This document shows positions 7,526 to 14,420 of a DNA stretch of 27,097 bases, in pieces. Positions within the stretch are counted from its first letter, which is position 1. Each line of letters starts with the position of its first letter. The position numbers and the translations under genes are program-made. Below the pieces are notes generated by a model. It saw only the letters and a list, made by a program, of their open reading frames with translations, did not search any database and had not been told where the DNA came from. This DNA is from Bacteroidota bacterium (GTDB taxonomy: Bacteria > Bacteroidota > Bacteroidia > Bacteroidales > Bacteroidaceae): the NCBI GenBank assembly GCA_023426145.1, contig JAFABG010000029.1:1-27097 (forward strand). The letters are read 5' to 3'.

Positions 7526-8413
7526 ATGAAAGCATTTGTATTTCCCGGCCAAGGTGCTCAGTTCGTAGGAATGGGTAAAGACTTGTATGAGAACTCAGCT
7601 TTAGCAAAAGAATTATTTGAAAAAGCAAATGATATCCTTGGATATCGTATAACAGATATCATGTTCGATGGTACAGATGAAGATCTTCGTCAGACAAAAG
7701 TAACTCAGCCTGCTGTATTCCTTCATTCAGTAATCTCTGCACTTTGTATGGGTGATGATTTCAAACCTGAAATGACAGCTGGACATTCACTTGGTGAATT
7801 TTCTGCGTTAGTAGCAGCTGGAGCATTAAGTTTTGAAGATGGATTGAAGTTAGTATATGCTCGTGCAATGGCTATGCAAAAAGCTTGTGAAGCAACTCCT
7901 TCAACAATGGCAGCCATCATCGCATTAGCTGATGAAAAAGTCGAAGAAATTTGTGCAAGTGTTAATGCTGAAGGAGAAATATGCGTCCCTGCAAATTACA
8001 ACTGCCCAGGACAAATTGTAATTTCAGGTTCTGTTCCAGGCATTGAAAAAGCTTGTGAACTGATGAAAGCCTCAGGAGCAAAACGTGCTCTTCCTTTAAA
8101 GGTGGGAGGTGCATTTCACTCTCCTCTAATGGATCCGGCTAAAGTTGAATTAGAAGCAGCTATTGTTGCCACTGAAATTCACGCTCCTAAATGCCCTGTA
8201 TATCAAAACGTAGACGCACTCCCCCACACTGATCCAGCAGAGATTAAGAAGAATCTTGTTGCTCAATTAACAGCTTCTGTTCGTTGGACTCAAACGGTGA
8301 AGAACATGGTTAGCGATGGTGCTACAGATTTCACAGAATGCGGCCCCGGTGCTGTACTACAAGGCTTAATTAAAAAGATAGATGGCTCTGTTACTGCACA
8401 CGGAATTGCATAA
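7526..8413 (+). CDS. fabD: Malonyl-CoA:ACP transacylase
   Basis: FabD moves malonyl from CoA to acyl carrier protein, supplying chain-extension units for fatty acid synthesis in the cytoplasm. The protein has 295 residues from 7526, where MKAFVFPGQGAQFVGMG is the normal N-terminus; an in-frame ATG at 7418 lies inside thiD and is not used. The nucleophile elbow GHSLG puts the active Ser at residue 88. The catalytic His is in GGAFHSPLM (about residue 198). The late TECGPGAVLQGL motif is also typical. The gene has its own -7 element after thiD and a strong terminator 31 bp past its stop, so it is probably monocistronic. No fabH, fabG or acpP neighbours it here. Confidence 0.96.
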   Translation: MKAFVFPGQGAQFVGMGKDLYENSALAKELFEKANDILGYRITDIMFDGTDEDLRQTKVTQPAVFLHSVISALCMGDDFKPEMTAGHSLGEFSALVAAGALSFEDGLKLVYARAMAMQKACEATPSTMAAIIALADEKVEEICASVNAEGEICVPANYNCPGQIVISGSVPGIEKACELMKASGAKRALPLKVGGAFHSPLMDPAKVELEAAIVATEIHAPKCPVYQNVDALPHTDPAEIKKNLVAQLTASVRWTQTVKNMVSDGATDFTECGPGAVLQGLIKKIDGSVTAHGIA

Positions 8414-8443
8414 AACAGCTTCTTCATCTTTCTAACCGATATA

Positions 8444-8479
8444 ACGTGTCGACAAGTCAAATTGTCGGCACGTTTTTTT
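8444..8479 (+). terminator. Intrinsic terminator of fabD
   Basis: ACGTGTCGACAA at 8444-8455 pairs with TTGTCGGCACGT at 8462-8473 (12 pairs including one G-U), with a 6-nt loop. A run of seven T follows. This is a canonical rho-independent terminator. Confidence 0.9.
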
Positions 8480-8597
8480 ATGTCTTAATGAAAGGCATCA
8501 TGTTGTAAAACACACATCCATCGGCTTTGTCGTATAAACTTTCCGAATCTCTCTTTTGTTACTACTATAAGAATCATTTACCCAAAAATAGTGAACC

Positions 8598-9728
8598 ATG
8601 AAAATACATGAGTATCAAGCTAAAGAGATATTTTCAAAAAACGGAATTCCTGTAGAAAAACACACCCTTTGCCATACTGCTGCTGGGGCTGCTGCTGCAT
8701 ATCGAAGAATGGGAGCTGATAAAGTAGTAATAAAAGCTCAAGTCTTGACGGGAGGTCGTGGAAAAGCTGGCGGCGTTAAACTAGTAGATAGTACTGATGA
8801 GGCTTATTTGCAAGCTAAAAGTATTCTAAGCATGAGCATAAAGGGGCTTCCTGTGAAGCAGATATTAGTTAGTGAAGCTATCGAAATTGGTGCAGAATAT
8901 TACGTAAGTTTCGCAGTCGACAGGAACACCCGTTCGGTCATTTTAATAATGAGTGCGTCTGGGGGAATGGATATAGAAGAAGTTGCCCATAAATCACCTG
9001 AAAGAATTATACGGATAGCCATTGATCCATTTATTGGTCTTCCAGACTATCTGGCTCGTCGTTTTGCTTTCCAATTGTTTTCAGAGGCAACTCAAGCAAG
9101 TAAACTGGCTTTTATCCTCCAGAAACTTTATAAAGCATTTGTTGAGAATGACGCTTCATTAGTTGAGGTAAATCCATTAGCACTCACCAAAAAAGGAACG
9201 CTAATCGCTATTGATGCAAAAATGGTATTCGACGATAATGCTTTATATCGCCATCAAGACATCCAAGCATTGTTCGATCCAACTGAAGAAGAAAAAATAG
9301 AAGCCAATGCTAAAAGCAAAGGTTTTAGCTTTGTACATATGGATGGCAATATTGGCTGCATGGTGAATGGAGCAGGTTTAGCGATGGCAACAATGGATAC
9401 CATAAAACTACATGGTGGAAGCCCAGCAAACTTCTTAGATATTGGTGGCAGTTCTAATCCGACGAAAGTTGTGGAAGCAATGAAATTGCTATTGAAAGAT
9501 GAAAAAGTGAAAGTTGTTCTCATAAATATATTTGGCGGAATTACTCGCTGTGATGATGTAGCTCATGGGCTTATTCAAGCGTTTGAACAAATAAAGAGTA
9601 ATATTCCTATCATAGTCCGACTCACTGGAACGAATGAAGATATTGGGCGTGAACTTTTATCACAGCATAGCCATTTTCAAATTGCTAAAACGATGCAAGA
9701 AGCAGCCCTTATGGCTATAAAACAATAA
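8598..9728 (+). CDS. sucC: Succinyl-CoA synthetase, beta subunit
   Basis: The beta subunit pairs with SucD to interconvert succinyl-CoA and succinate with nucleotide phosphorylation. It is 376 residues long, slightly shorter than E. coli SucC (388). MKIHEYQAKEIFSKNGIPVE starts the ATP-grasp domain. The glycine-rich nucleotide loop is TGGRGKAGGVKLV. EVNPLAL carries a Mg2+ ligand. The C-terminal ligase domain holds NGAGLAMATMDTIKLHGG, FLDIGGSS and NIFGGITRCDDVA. The specificity for ADP or GDP cannot be read with confidence. sucD follows after 26 bp, so the two form one unit. I found no consensus promoter in the 118 bp between the fabD terminator and the start. Confidence 0.95.
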   Translation: MKIHEYQAKEIFSKNGIPVEKHTLCHTAAGAAAAYRRMGADKVVIKAQVLTGGRGKAGGVKLVDSTDEAYLQAKSILSMSIKGLPVKQILVSEAIEIGAEYYVSFAVDRNTRSVILIMSASGGMDIEEVAHKSPERIIRIAIDPFIGLPDYLARRFAFQLFSEATQASKLAFILQKLYKAFVENDASLVEVNPLALTKKGTLIAIDAKMVFDDNALYRHQDIQALFDPTEEEKIEANAKSKGFSFVHMDGNIGCMVNGAGLAMATMDTIKLHGGSPANFLDIGGSSNPTKVVEAMKLLLKDEKVKVVLINIFGGITRCDDVAHGLIQAFEQIKSNIPIIVRLTGTNEDIGRELLSQHSHFQIAKTMQEAALMAIKQ

Positions 9729-9754
9729 ATAGAAATCACCTAAATTGCAATAAA

Positions 9755-10633
9755 ATGAGTATATTGATTGACAAGTCCACTCGTGTGATTATTCAAGGTA
9801 TCACCGGCAGAGATGGTGGGTTTCATGCAAAAAAAATGAGAGAATACGGAACAAATGTCGTTGGTGGAACTTCTCCAGGTAAAGGAGGCACTGATATTGA
9901 TGGCATTCCGGTTTTCAATACGATGTCTGAAGCCGTAGGAATGACACAAGCCAACACATCTATAATTTTCGTCCCTGCAGTTTTTGCGGCTGATGCTATA
10001 ATGGAAGCTGCAGATGCTGGGATAAAACTAATAATTTGCATTGCTGAAGGTATCCCAACATTAGATGTTATCAAAGCCTACAAGTTTGTGGAACAAAAAG
10101 GCGCTATGTTAATTGGTCCAAACTGTCCCGGACTCATTTCTCCAGAGAAAAGTATGGTAGGAATCCTTCCAGGGAAAGTCTTTCAGCAAGGAAGCGTAGG
10201 TATCATTAGTCGTAGCGGCACACTAACCTATGAGATCGTATATCACTTGACTATAAATGGTATCGGACAATCCACTGCAATAGGCATTGGAGGTGATCCT
10301 GTCGTTGGATTACATTATCTCCAACTATTGGAAATGTTTGAGAATGATCCCGAAACAAAAGCGGTTGTGTTAATTGGAGAAATTGGCGGAAATGCGGAGG
10401 AACAAGCTGCCGAATATATTCAATCGCACATGAATAAACCTGTAGTTGCATTTATTGCAGGTCAATCCGCACCAGCCGGCAAACAGATGGGTCATGCTGG
10501 AGCAATAATCTCTGGGAATAGCGGATCGGCACAAGGTAAAATAGAAGCTTTGAAAGCTGCCGGTATACAAGTTGCCAAAGAGCCGTCTGATATCCCATTC
10601 ATGTTAAAACAAACAGGCATGACTCTACTATAA
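9755..10633 (+). CDS. sucD: Succinyl-CoA synthetase, alpha subunit
   Basis: The alpha subunit binds CoA and carries the phosphohistidine intermediate. It has 292 residues, the normal length. GITGRDGGFHAKKM and the following GGTSPGKGG make up the CoA-binding Rossmann part. IGPNCPGLISP and GIISRSGTLTYE are family signatures. The phosphorylated His is in GKQMGHAGAIISG at about residue 247, close to E. coli His246. The gene is 26 bp downstream of sucC and shares its transcript. A 16-bp hairpin 22 bp past the stop ends the unit and also serves the convergent RRM gene. In Bacteroides this enzyme would link succinate with succinyl-CoA, for example around propionate formation; that role is inferred. 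Confidence 0.96.
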   Translation: MSILIDKSTRVIIQGITGRDGGFHAKKMREYGTNVVGGTSPGKGGTDIDGIPVFNTMSEAVGMTQANTSIIFVPAVFAADAIMEAADAGIKLIICIAEGIPTLDVIKAYKFVEQKGAMLIGPNCPGLISPEKSMVGILPGKVFQQGSVGIISRSGTLTYEIVYHLTINGIGQSTAIGIGGDPVVGLHYLQLLEMFENDPETKAVVLIGEIGGNAEEQAAEYIQSHMNKPVVAFIAGQSAPAGKQMGHAGAIISGNSGSAQGKIEALKAAGIQVAKEPSDIPFMLKQTGMTLL

Positions 10634-10655
10634 ATTCTTTCAAAAACACTCAAAA

Positions 10656-10692
10656 AAAGAAGGTGTGTTAGATATACTAACACACCTTCTTT
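10656..10692. terminator. Bidirectional terminator between sucD and the RRM gene
   Basis: AAAGAAGGTGTGTTAG at 10656-10671 pairs perfectly with CTAACACACCTTCTTT at 10677-10692 around a 5-nt loop. On the minus strand the stem runs into TTTTTTT, a strong terminator for the RRM gene. On the plus strand a shorter TTT and an A/T-rich tail follow sucD. Confidence 0.9.
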
Positions 10693-10715
10693 ATATTCTA
10701 AATTCAGCTTGTCGA

Positions 10716-10961
10716 TTAGTTTTTCGGCAATGCTTCTTTAACTACCATAGGACGACCTACATATTCAGCACCGTTCAATTCTTTGATAGCATTAGCTGCT
10801 TCTGAATCATCAGGCATTTCCACGAAAGCAAAACCTTTTGATCTTCTAGTTTCACGGTCTGTGATCAATTTAACTGAAGCAACAGCTCCATACTCTTCCA
10901 TAACGTTTCTCAAGTCTGATTCCTTAACATTATAGTTAAGATTTCCAATGTACAAATTCAT
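10716..10961 (-). CDS. Small single-RRM RNA-binding protein
   Basis: The protein has 81 residues and is almost entirely one RNA recognition motif. RNP2 (LYIGNL) begins at residue 3 and RNP1 (KGFAFVEM) lies near residues 42-49, with the aromatic residues that stack on RNA present. The C-terminal extension is only a few residues (KEALPKN). The start is the ATG at 10961; an in-frame TTG at 10970 lies within the promoter. Bacteroidota commonly encode such proteins and several act as global post-transcriptional regulators (the Rbp proteins of B. thetaiotaomicron). The perfect promoter ends only 6 nt before the ATG, so the message may be nearly leaderless. It is convergent with sucD and shares its terminator. 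The RNA targets cannot be predicted. Confidence 0.92.
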   Translation of the reverse strand: MNLYIGNLNYNVKESDLRNVMEEYGAVASVKLITDRETRRSKGFAFVEMPDDSEAANAIKELNGAEYVGRPMVVKEALPKN

Positions 10962-10967
10962 AAAATA

Positions 10968-10999
10968 CAAATATAAAAATTAATAATTTCAACAACAAA
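10968..10999 (-). promoter_or_regulatory. Consensus promoter abutting the RRM start codon
   Basis: On the minus strand TTTG (10996-10999) is followed after exactly 20 bp by TATATTTG (10968-10975), both perfect consensus elements. Centring the -7 element at -7 predicts a start near 10964, leaving about 3 nt before the ATG at 10961. Confidence 0.75.
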
Positions 11000-11285
11000 G
11001 TTTTTTGGAAGTTCTTAATCAGAAATGGATATACTCAATAATTGAGAAAATTCACATGAAATAATCAAATCGAAATAAACCTTATATGTTTTATGATGCA
11101 AATTAAAGCATTTTTGAGTGATTATAGATTATATTTACCTCTTTTTATGCTATAAAATATCCTTTTTTATGAAATAAGATCAATACTTAACTTATTTTCT
11201 ATTCCCATTATCTCTCATAAAAAAATCCTGATTCATCACGAACCAGGATTTTCATATGAGCTATTACTTTCGAAACTTAACTTTG
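11000..11285. other. A/T-rich spacer between the RRM and PepSY-like genes
   Basis: This very A/T-rich spacer contains a 13-bp palindrome (CTCAATAATTGAG, 11034-11046) and the terminator of the PepSY-like gene at 11219-11252. I see no gene, RNA or second promoter for the RRM gene in it. Confidence 0.5.
11219..11252 (-). terminator. Intrinsic terminator of the PepSY-like gene
   Basis: AAAATCCTG (11222-11230) pairs with CAGGATTTT (11244-11252). Three further pairs follow beyond an A-C mismatch, around a 5-nt loop. On the minus strand the stem ends in a run of seven T. It lies 33 bp past the stop of the gene at 11286. Confidence 0.85.
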
Positions 11286-11600
11286 TTACTTTACTTCTTC
11301 ACCTTTCTCGTTAAAAAGTACAGTTAACTCTTCAGCGTCTTTTGTAGTTAATACCACTTTAAAAACCTTACCAGCCTCTGTTTCAGCAACGTAAGCTTCT
11401 TTCACAGTGGTTCCTTCATAACTTTTAGCTATGCTCAAACCCACTGCTTCCGGCAAATCTTTGACTTCAATCTTTGTAAACTCGTCTTGTGGAGACTGAG
11501 CTTTATTCTCTACTGCCGGAGTATTGCTCACTTCTTGTGCAAATGACACAGATCCACCTAACCCCATCACTAATGCTAATGCTACTAATACTCTTTTCAT
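11286..11600 (-). CDS. Small secreted PepSY-like protein
   Basis: The product has 104 residues. Residues 1-21 are a clear signal peptide (MKRVLVALALVMGLGG, then SFAQ), so the mature protein is periplasmic or secreted. The mature domain (EFTKIEVKDLPEAVG, then AYVAETEAGKVFKVVL and LFNEKGEEVK) has the helix-then-strands pattern of the small PepSY-like/BLIP-like proteins common in Bacteroides envelopes. The KIEVKDLP and GKVFKVVL phrases are typical of that group. It stands alone, followed by an intrinsic terminator; no promoter of convincing quality was found upstream. Its role is unknown, and the family assignment is from pattern only. Confidence 0.75.
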   Translation of the reverse strand: MKRVLVALALVMGLGGSVSFAQEVSNTPAVENKAQSPQDEFTKIEVKDLPEAVGLSIAKSYEGTTVKEAYVAETEAGKVFKVVLTTKDAEELTVLFNEKGEEVK

Positions 11601-11744
11601 AATCGTTACTTTTTAAGTGTTAATAATAAAAGATTTTATTTTAAACCTCGATACTAACTATATTGCAAAACAAATGCCAGAGTTAGGCAAAGAACCATAT
11701 ACAACTATCAATCAACACATTAAGTAAATTAACACAAAATCACA

Positions 11745-11794
11745 AGTGTGGAATTAGTGTGGAATGATGGGGAATAGTGTGGAAAAAATTCCAC
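11745..11794. repeat. Three phased AGTGTGGAA repeats and an inverted half-site upstream of ppk2
   Basis: AGTGTGGAAT occurs at 11745-11754 and 11756-11765, and AGTGTGGAAA at 11776-11785. The starts are 11 and 20 bp apart, close to one and two helical turns. GTGGAA (11779-11784) also faces TTCCAC (11789-11794). The arrangement resembles a multi-copy protein-binding site about 100 bp before the ppk2 ATG. Confidence 0.5.
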
Positions 11795-11886
11795 TTTTAG
11801 AAAATGACAAGCAAATACTATTAAAAAAGAGAGAACTCATCCCTAATTTAATGTGTTATATAATTTATACCCAAATATTAGAAAAA

Positions 11887-12774
11887 ATGAAAAGAGACAC
11901 ATTAAAAGTGCTAACGGCACAACCAGGTAAAAAACATACAGTTTCAGACTTTGACACAGAGTTTATCGGCGATATGTCTAAACAAGAAGGCAAAGAGCAG
12001 TTAGCACTCAACATCGAAAAATTATCGGCCTTGCAAAGTATGCTTTATGCGCAAGATTGCTATTCTGTTCTCATTATCTTCCAAGCAATGGATGCTGCTG
12101 GAAAGGATGGAACAATAAAACATGTAATGTCAGGAATCAATCCACAAGGATGTCAGGTATACTCATTTAAACAACCCTCAGCAGAGGAATTAGACCATGA
12201 TTATTTGTGGAGGATCAATCGCTCACTCCCAGAAAAAGGACGAATTGGAATTTTTAATCGTTCCCATTATGAAGATGTATTAATAGCCAAAGTTCATCCA
12301 GAAATCCTCCTGTCTGGCAAAATCCCTGAAATATCTAAACTAAATGATATAGACGATGAATTCTGGAATCGACGCTATCGGCAAATCAATGATTTTGAGC
12401 GTTATTTAGCAGAGAATGGAACGTTAGTACTCAAATTCTTCCTAAACGTTTCTAAATCTGAGCAGAAGAAACGATTCATTGAAAGGCTAAATGATGAATC
12501 AAAAAACTGGAAGTTCTCTGCTTCGGACATTAAAGAACGTGAGTACTGGAATGAGTATATGAAAGCCTATTCAGATATGCTCACTGAAACATCCACCGAG
12601 ATTGCTCCATGGTATGTTATTCCAGCCGATAATAAATGGTTTATGCGATACGCCGTAGGAGAAATCATTTGCGAACGTATGAATAAGTTGGACCTACATT
12701 ACCCTCAATTATCCGAAGAAGCACTTAAGAGTTTAGAGGAGTATAAGAAAACAGTCTCTGATGTCGATTTTTAA
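11887..12774 (+). CDS. ppk2: Polyphosphate kinase 2, class III type (polyphosphate:AMP/ADP phosphotransferase)
   Basis: PPK2 enzymes transfer phosphate between polyphosphate and nucleotides; class III members act on AMP and ADP. The protein has 295 residues from the ATG at 11887. An in-frame ATG at 11764 would add 41 residues unlike the family and lies within upstream repeats. The Walker A loop is MDAAGKDG (residues 68-75). The lid and Walker B motifs are DYLWRINRSLP and GIFNRSHYEDVL. WNRRYRQINDFER, LKFFLNVSKSEQ, WKFSASDIKER and APWYVIPADNKW follow in the order seen in class III PPK2s such as that of Meiothermus ruber. It is cytoplasmic and appears monocistronic. No ppk1 or ppx is in the window. 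The class is judged from memory of the motif wording. Confidence 0.9.
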   Translation: MKRDTLKVLTAQPGKKHTVSDFDTEFIGDMSKQEGKEQLALNIEKLSALQSMLYAQDCYSVLIIFQAMDAAGKDGTIKHVMSGINPQGCQVYSFKQPSAEELDHDYLWRINRSLPEKGRIGIFNRSHYEDVLIAKVHPEILLSGKIPEISKLNDIDDEFWNRRYRQINDFERYLAENGTLVLKFFLNVSKSEQKKRFIERLNDESKNWKFSASDIKEREYWNEYMKAYSDMLTETSTEIAPWYVIPADNKWFMRYAVGEIICERMNKLDLHYPQLSEEALKSLEEYKKTVSDVDF

Positions 12775-12857
12775 ATCCAACATCTTAAAAAAGTAAATGA
12801 ACTGCTACTTCCAACTAAAAAAAACACGTTTTAGGAAGCTAGATTGAAGAATTACAC

Positions 12858-12865
12858 TATTTTTG
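12858..12865 (+). promoter_or_regulatory. -7 promoter element of the three-gene redox module
   Basis: TATTTTTG is a perfect TAnnTTTG element, 86 bp before the ATG at 12952. No good -33 element is seen. A weak hairpin lies just upstream (CTAAAA 12815-12820 with TTTTAG 12829-12834) and may belong to the end of ppk2. Confidence 0.5.
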
Positions 12866-12951
12866 TAAAAAATGCAGCAATCACATTAAACTTCACAAAA
12901 CCAGAACAGTCTAATTTAAAAGATATTATCATATAAATATTAAAGTCATCA

Positions 12952-13467
12952 ATGAAAATGGAAACATCTGCCAAACTCTATTCGCTAAACTACAACAATG
13001 TTAAGACCTACTTGTTTGCTCTGCTTTTCGTTGCAGGAAATATCCTACTCCCGCAACTGTGCCATCTCGTCCCTTATGGTGGGCCTACTCTCCTTCCTAT
13101 CTACTTCTTCACACTAATTGCGGCCTATAAATATGGCTTCCGAGTAGGTTTACTTACGGCGTTTCTCTCGCCCATAGTCAATCACCTATTTTTTGCTATG
13201 CCACCGGCAGCCGTTCTCCCCATTATATTAATAAAATCAACTTTACTTGCTGCCGCTTCCGCCTATGCAGCACATAAGATTAAATCAGTTTCCTTATTGC
13301 CCATTCTCTTTGTAGTACTCGCATACCAACTAGTCGGCACTATTTTTGAGTGGATCATTGAAGGTGATTTTTATATTGCAATCCAAGATTTCCGTATCGG
13401 CACTCCTGGAATGCTCATCCAATGGTTCGGCGGATACGCTTTGCTCAAAGCTATTTCAAAACTCTAA
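12952..13467 (+). CDS. Small integral membrane protein, ECF transporter S-component-like
   Basis: The protein has 171 residues and five or six hydrophobic segments, starting at about residues 20-37, 45-60, 66-82, 85-105, 112-130 and 150-168. The pattern PYGGPTLLPIYFFTLIAAYKYGFRVGLLTAFLSPIVNHL resembles the S-components of ECF vitamin transporters, which bind a small ligand within the membrane; I show it only as a family resemblance. No ECF ATPase or T-component is in the window. It is the first gene of a tight unit: the DUF362 gene begins 12 bp after its stop, followed by the iron-sulfur fusion. It may therefore be a membrane partner of that redox module instead of a transporter. Function is not established. 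Confidence 0.65.
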   Translation: MKMETSAKLYSLNYNNVKTYLFALLFVAGNILLPQLCHLVPYGGPTLLPIYFFTLIAAYKYGFRVGLLTAFLSPIVNHLFFAMPPAAVLPIILIKSTLLAAASAYAAHKIKSVSLLPILFVVLAYQLVGTIFEWIIEGDFYIAIQDFRIGTPGMLIQWFGGYALLKAISKL

Positions 13468-13479
13468 ATACTTAGTCAG

Positions 13480-14415
13480 ATGGACAGAAGAGATTTCTTA
13501 AAAGCAGTCGCCCTAACTGGAGCCGCGATAACCATACAGCATTCGGAAGCGATGGAAATACTCACTCAGACTATCAATAATACGACCAATGGAAAGCCTG
13601 ATCTAGTGGCTGTAATGGGAGGTGAACCTGATGCTATGTTCCGCCGTGCTATCAATGAGCTAGGCGGAATGAAAGCCTTCATTAAACCTGGTCAAAAAGT
13701 CGTTGTGAAACCCAATATCGGTTGGGATAAAACCCCTGAATTAGCAGGGAATACCAATCCCAAGCTAATAGCTGAAATTATCAAGCAATGTTTTGCAGCA
13801 GGTGCTAAAGAAGTAACCCTATTCGATCATACTTGTGACGATTGGCAAAAGTGCTACAAAAATAGCGGTATCGAAACTGCAGCTAAAGAAACCGGCGCCA
13901 AATTGATGCCTGCTCATCTGGAATCATACTATAAATCTATCGCCTTACCGAAAGGCCAGAAAATGAAGAAAGCCAAAATCCATGAGGCTATTCTAAATTG
14001 TGATGTCTGGATAAATGTGCCCATTCTTAAAAATCATGGAGGTGCCAATCTCACCATTTCAATGAAGAATCACATGGGGATCGTTTGGGATAGAGGCTTC
14101 TTCCATCAAAATGATTTGCAGCAATGCATAGCAGACATTTGTACATTGGACAAAAAAGCCGTACTTAATGTAGTTGACGCCTATCGGGTAATGAAAACAA
14201 ATGGTCCGAGAGGACGCTCCTCTTCCGACGTTGTTCTAGCAAAAGGGTTATTTATATCCCCAGATATTGTTGCAGTGGACACGGCAGCAGCTAAGTTCTT
14301 TAATCAAATACGTGAAATGCCATTAGAAAGCGTAGGCCACTTAGCCAAAGGAGAAGCTTTGCAAATAGGCAGAATGGATATTGAAAAACTGAATATTAAG
14401 CGAATTAAGATGTAA
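13480..14415 (+). CDS. DUF362 protein with a twin-arginine signal
   Basis: The product has 311 residues. The N-terminus MDRRDFLKAVALTGAA matches the Tat consensus RRxFLK followed by a hydrophobic stretch, so it is predicted to cross the membrane folded, usually with a cofactor. The rest is a DUF362 domain: KPGQKVVVKPNIGWDK, NPKLIAEIIKQCFAAGAKEV, the conserved PILKNHGGANLTISMKNHMG block and DIVAVDTAAAKFF. Unlike some DUF362 proteins it has no CxxCxxC ferredoxin motif; its cysteines are scattered. It lies 12 bp after the ECF-S-like gene and 5 bp before the iron-sulfur fusion gene, so the three are almost certainly co-expressed. The activity of DUF362 is not known to me. Confidence 0.85.
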   Translation: MDRRDFLKAVALTGAAITIQHSEAMEILTQTINNTTNGKPDLVAVMGGEPDAMFRRAINELGGMKAFIKPGQKVVVKPNIGWDKTPELAGNTNPKLIAEIIKQCFAAGAKEVTLFDHTCDDWQKCYKNSGIETAAKETGAKLMPAHLESYYKSIALPKGQKMKKAKIHEAILNCDVWINVPILKNHGGANLTISMKNHMGIVWDRGFFHQNDLQQCIADICTLDKKAVLNVVDAYRVMKTNGPRGRSSSDVVLAKGLFISPDIVAVDTAAAKFFNQIREMPLESVGHLAKGEALQIGRMDIEKLNIKRIKM

Positions 14416-14420
14416 ACCCC

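Noticed and set aside
10370..10683. Minus-strand open frames opposite the sucD 3' end
   Set aside because: They overlap conserved SucD motifs and the bidirectional terminator, so they are shadows.
11764..11886. Longer ppk2 start at 11764
   Set aside because: The added 41 residues do not resemble PPK2, and the ATG lies within the repeated AGTGTGGAA sites.
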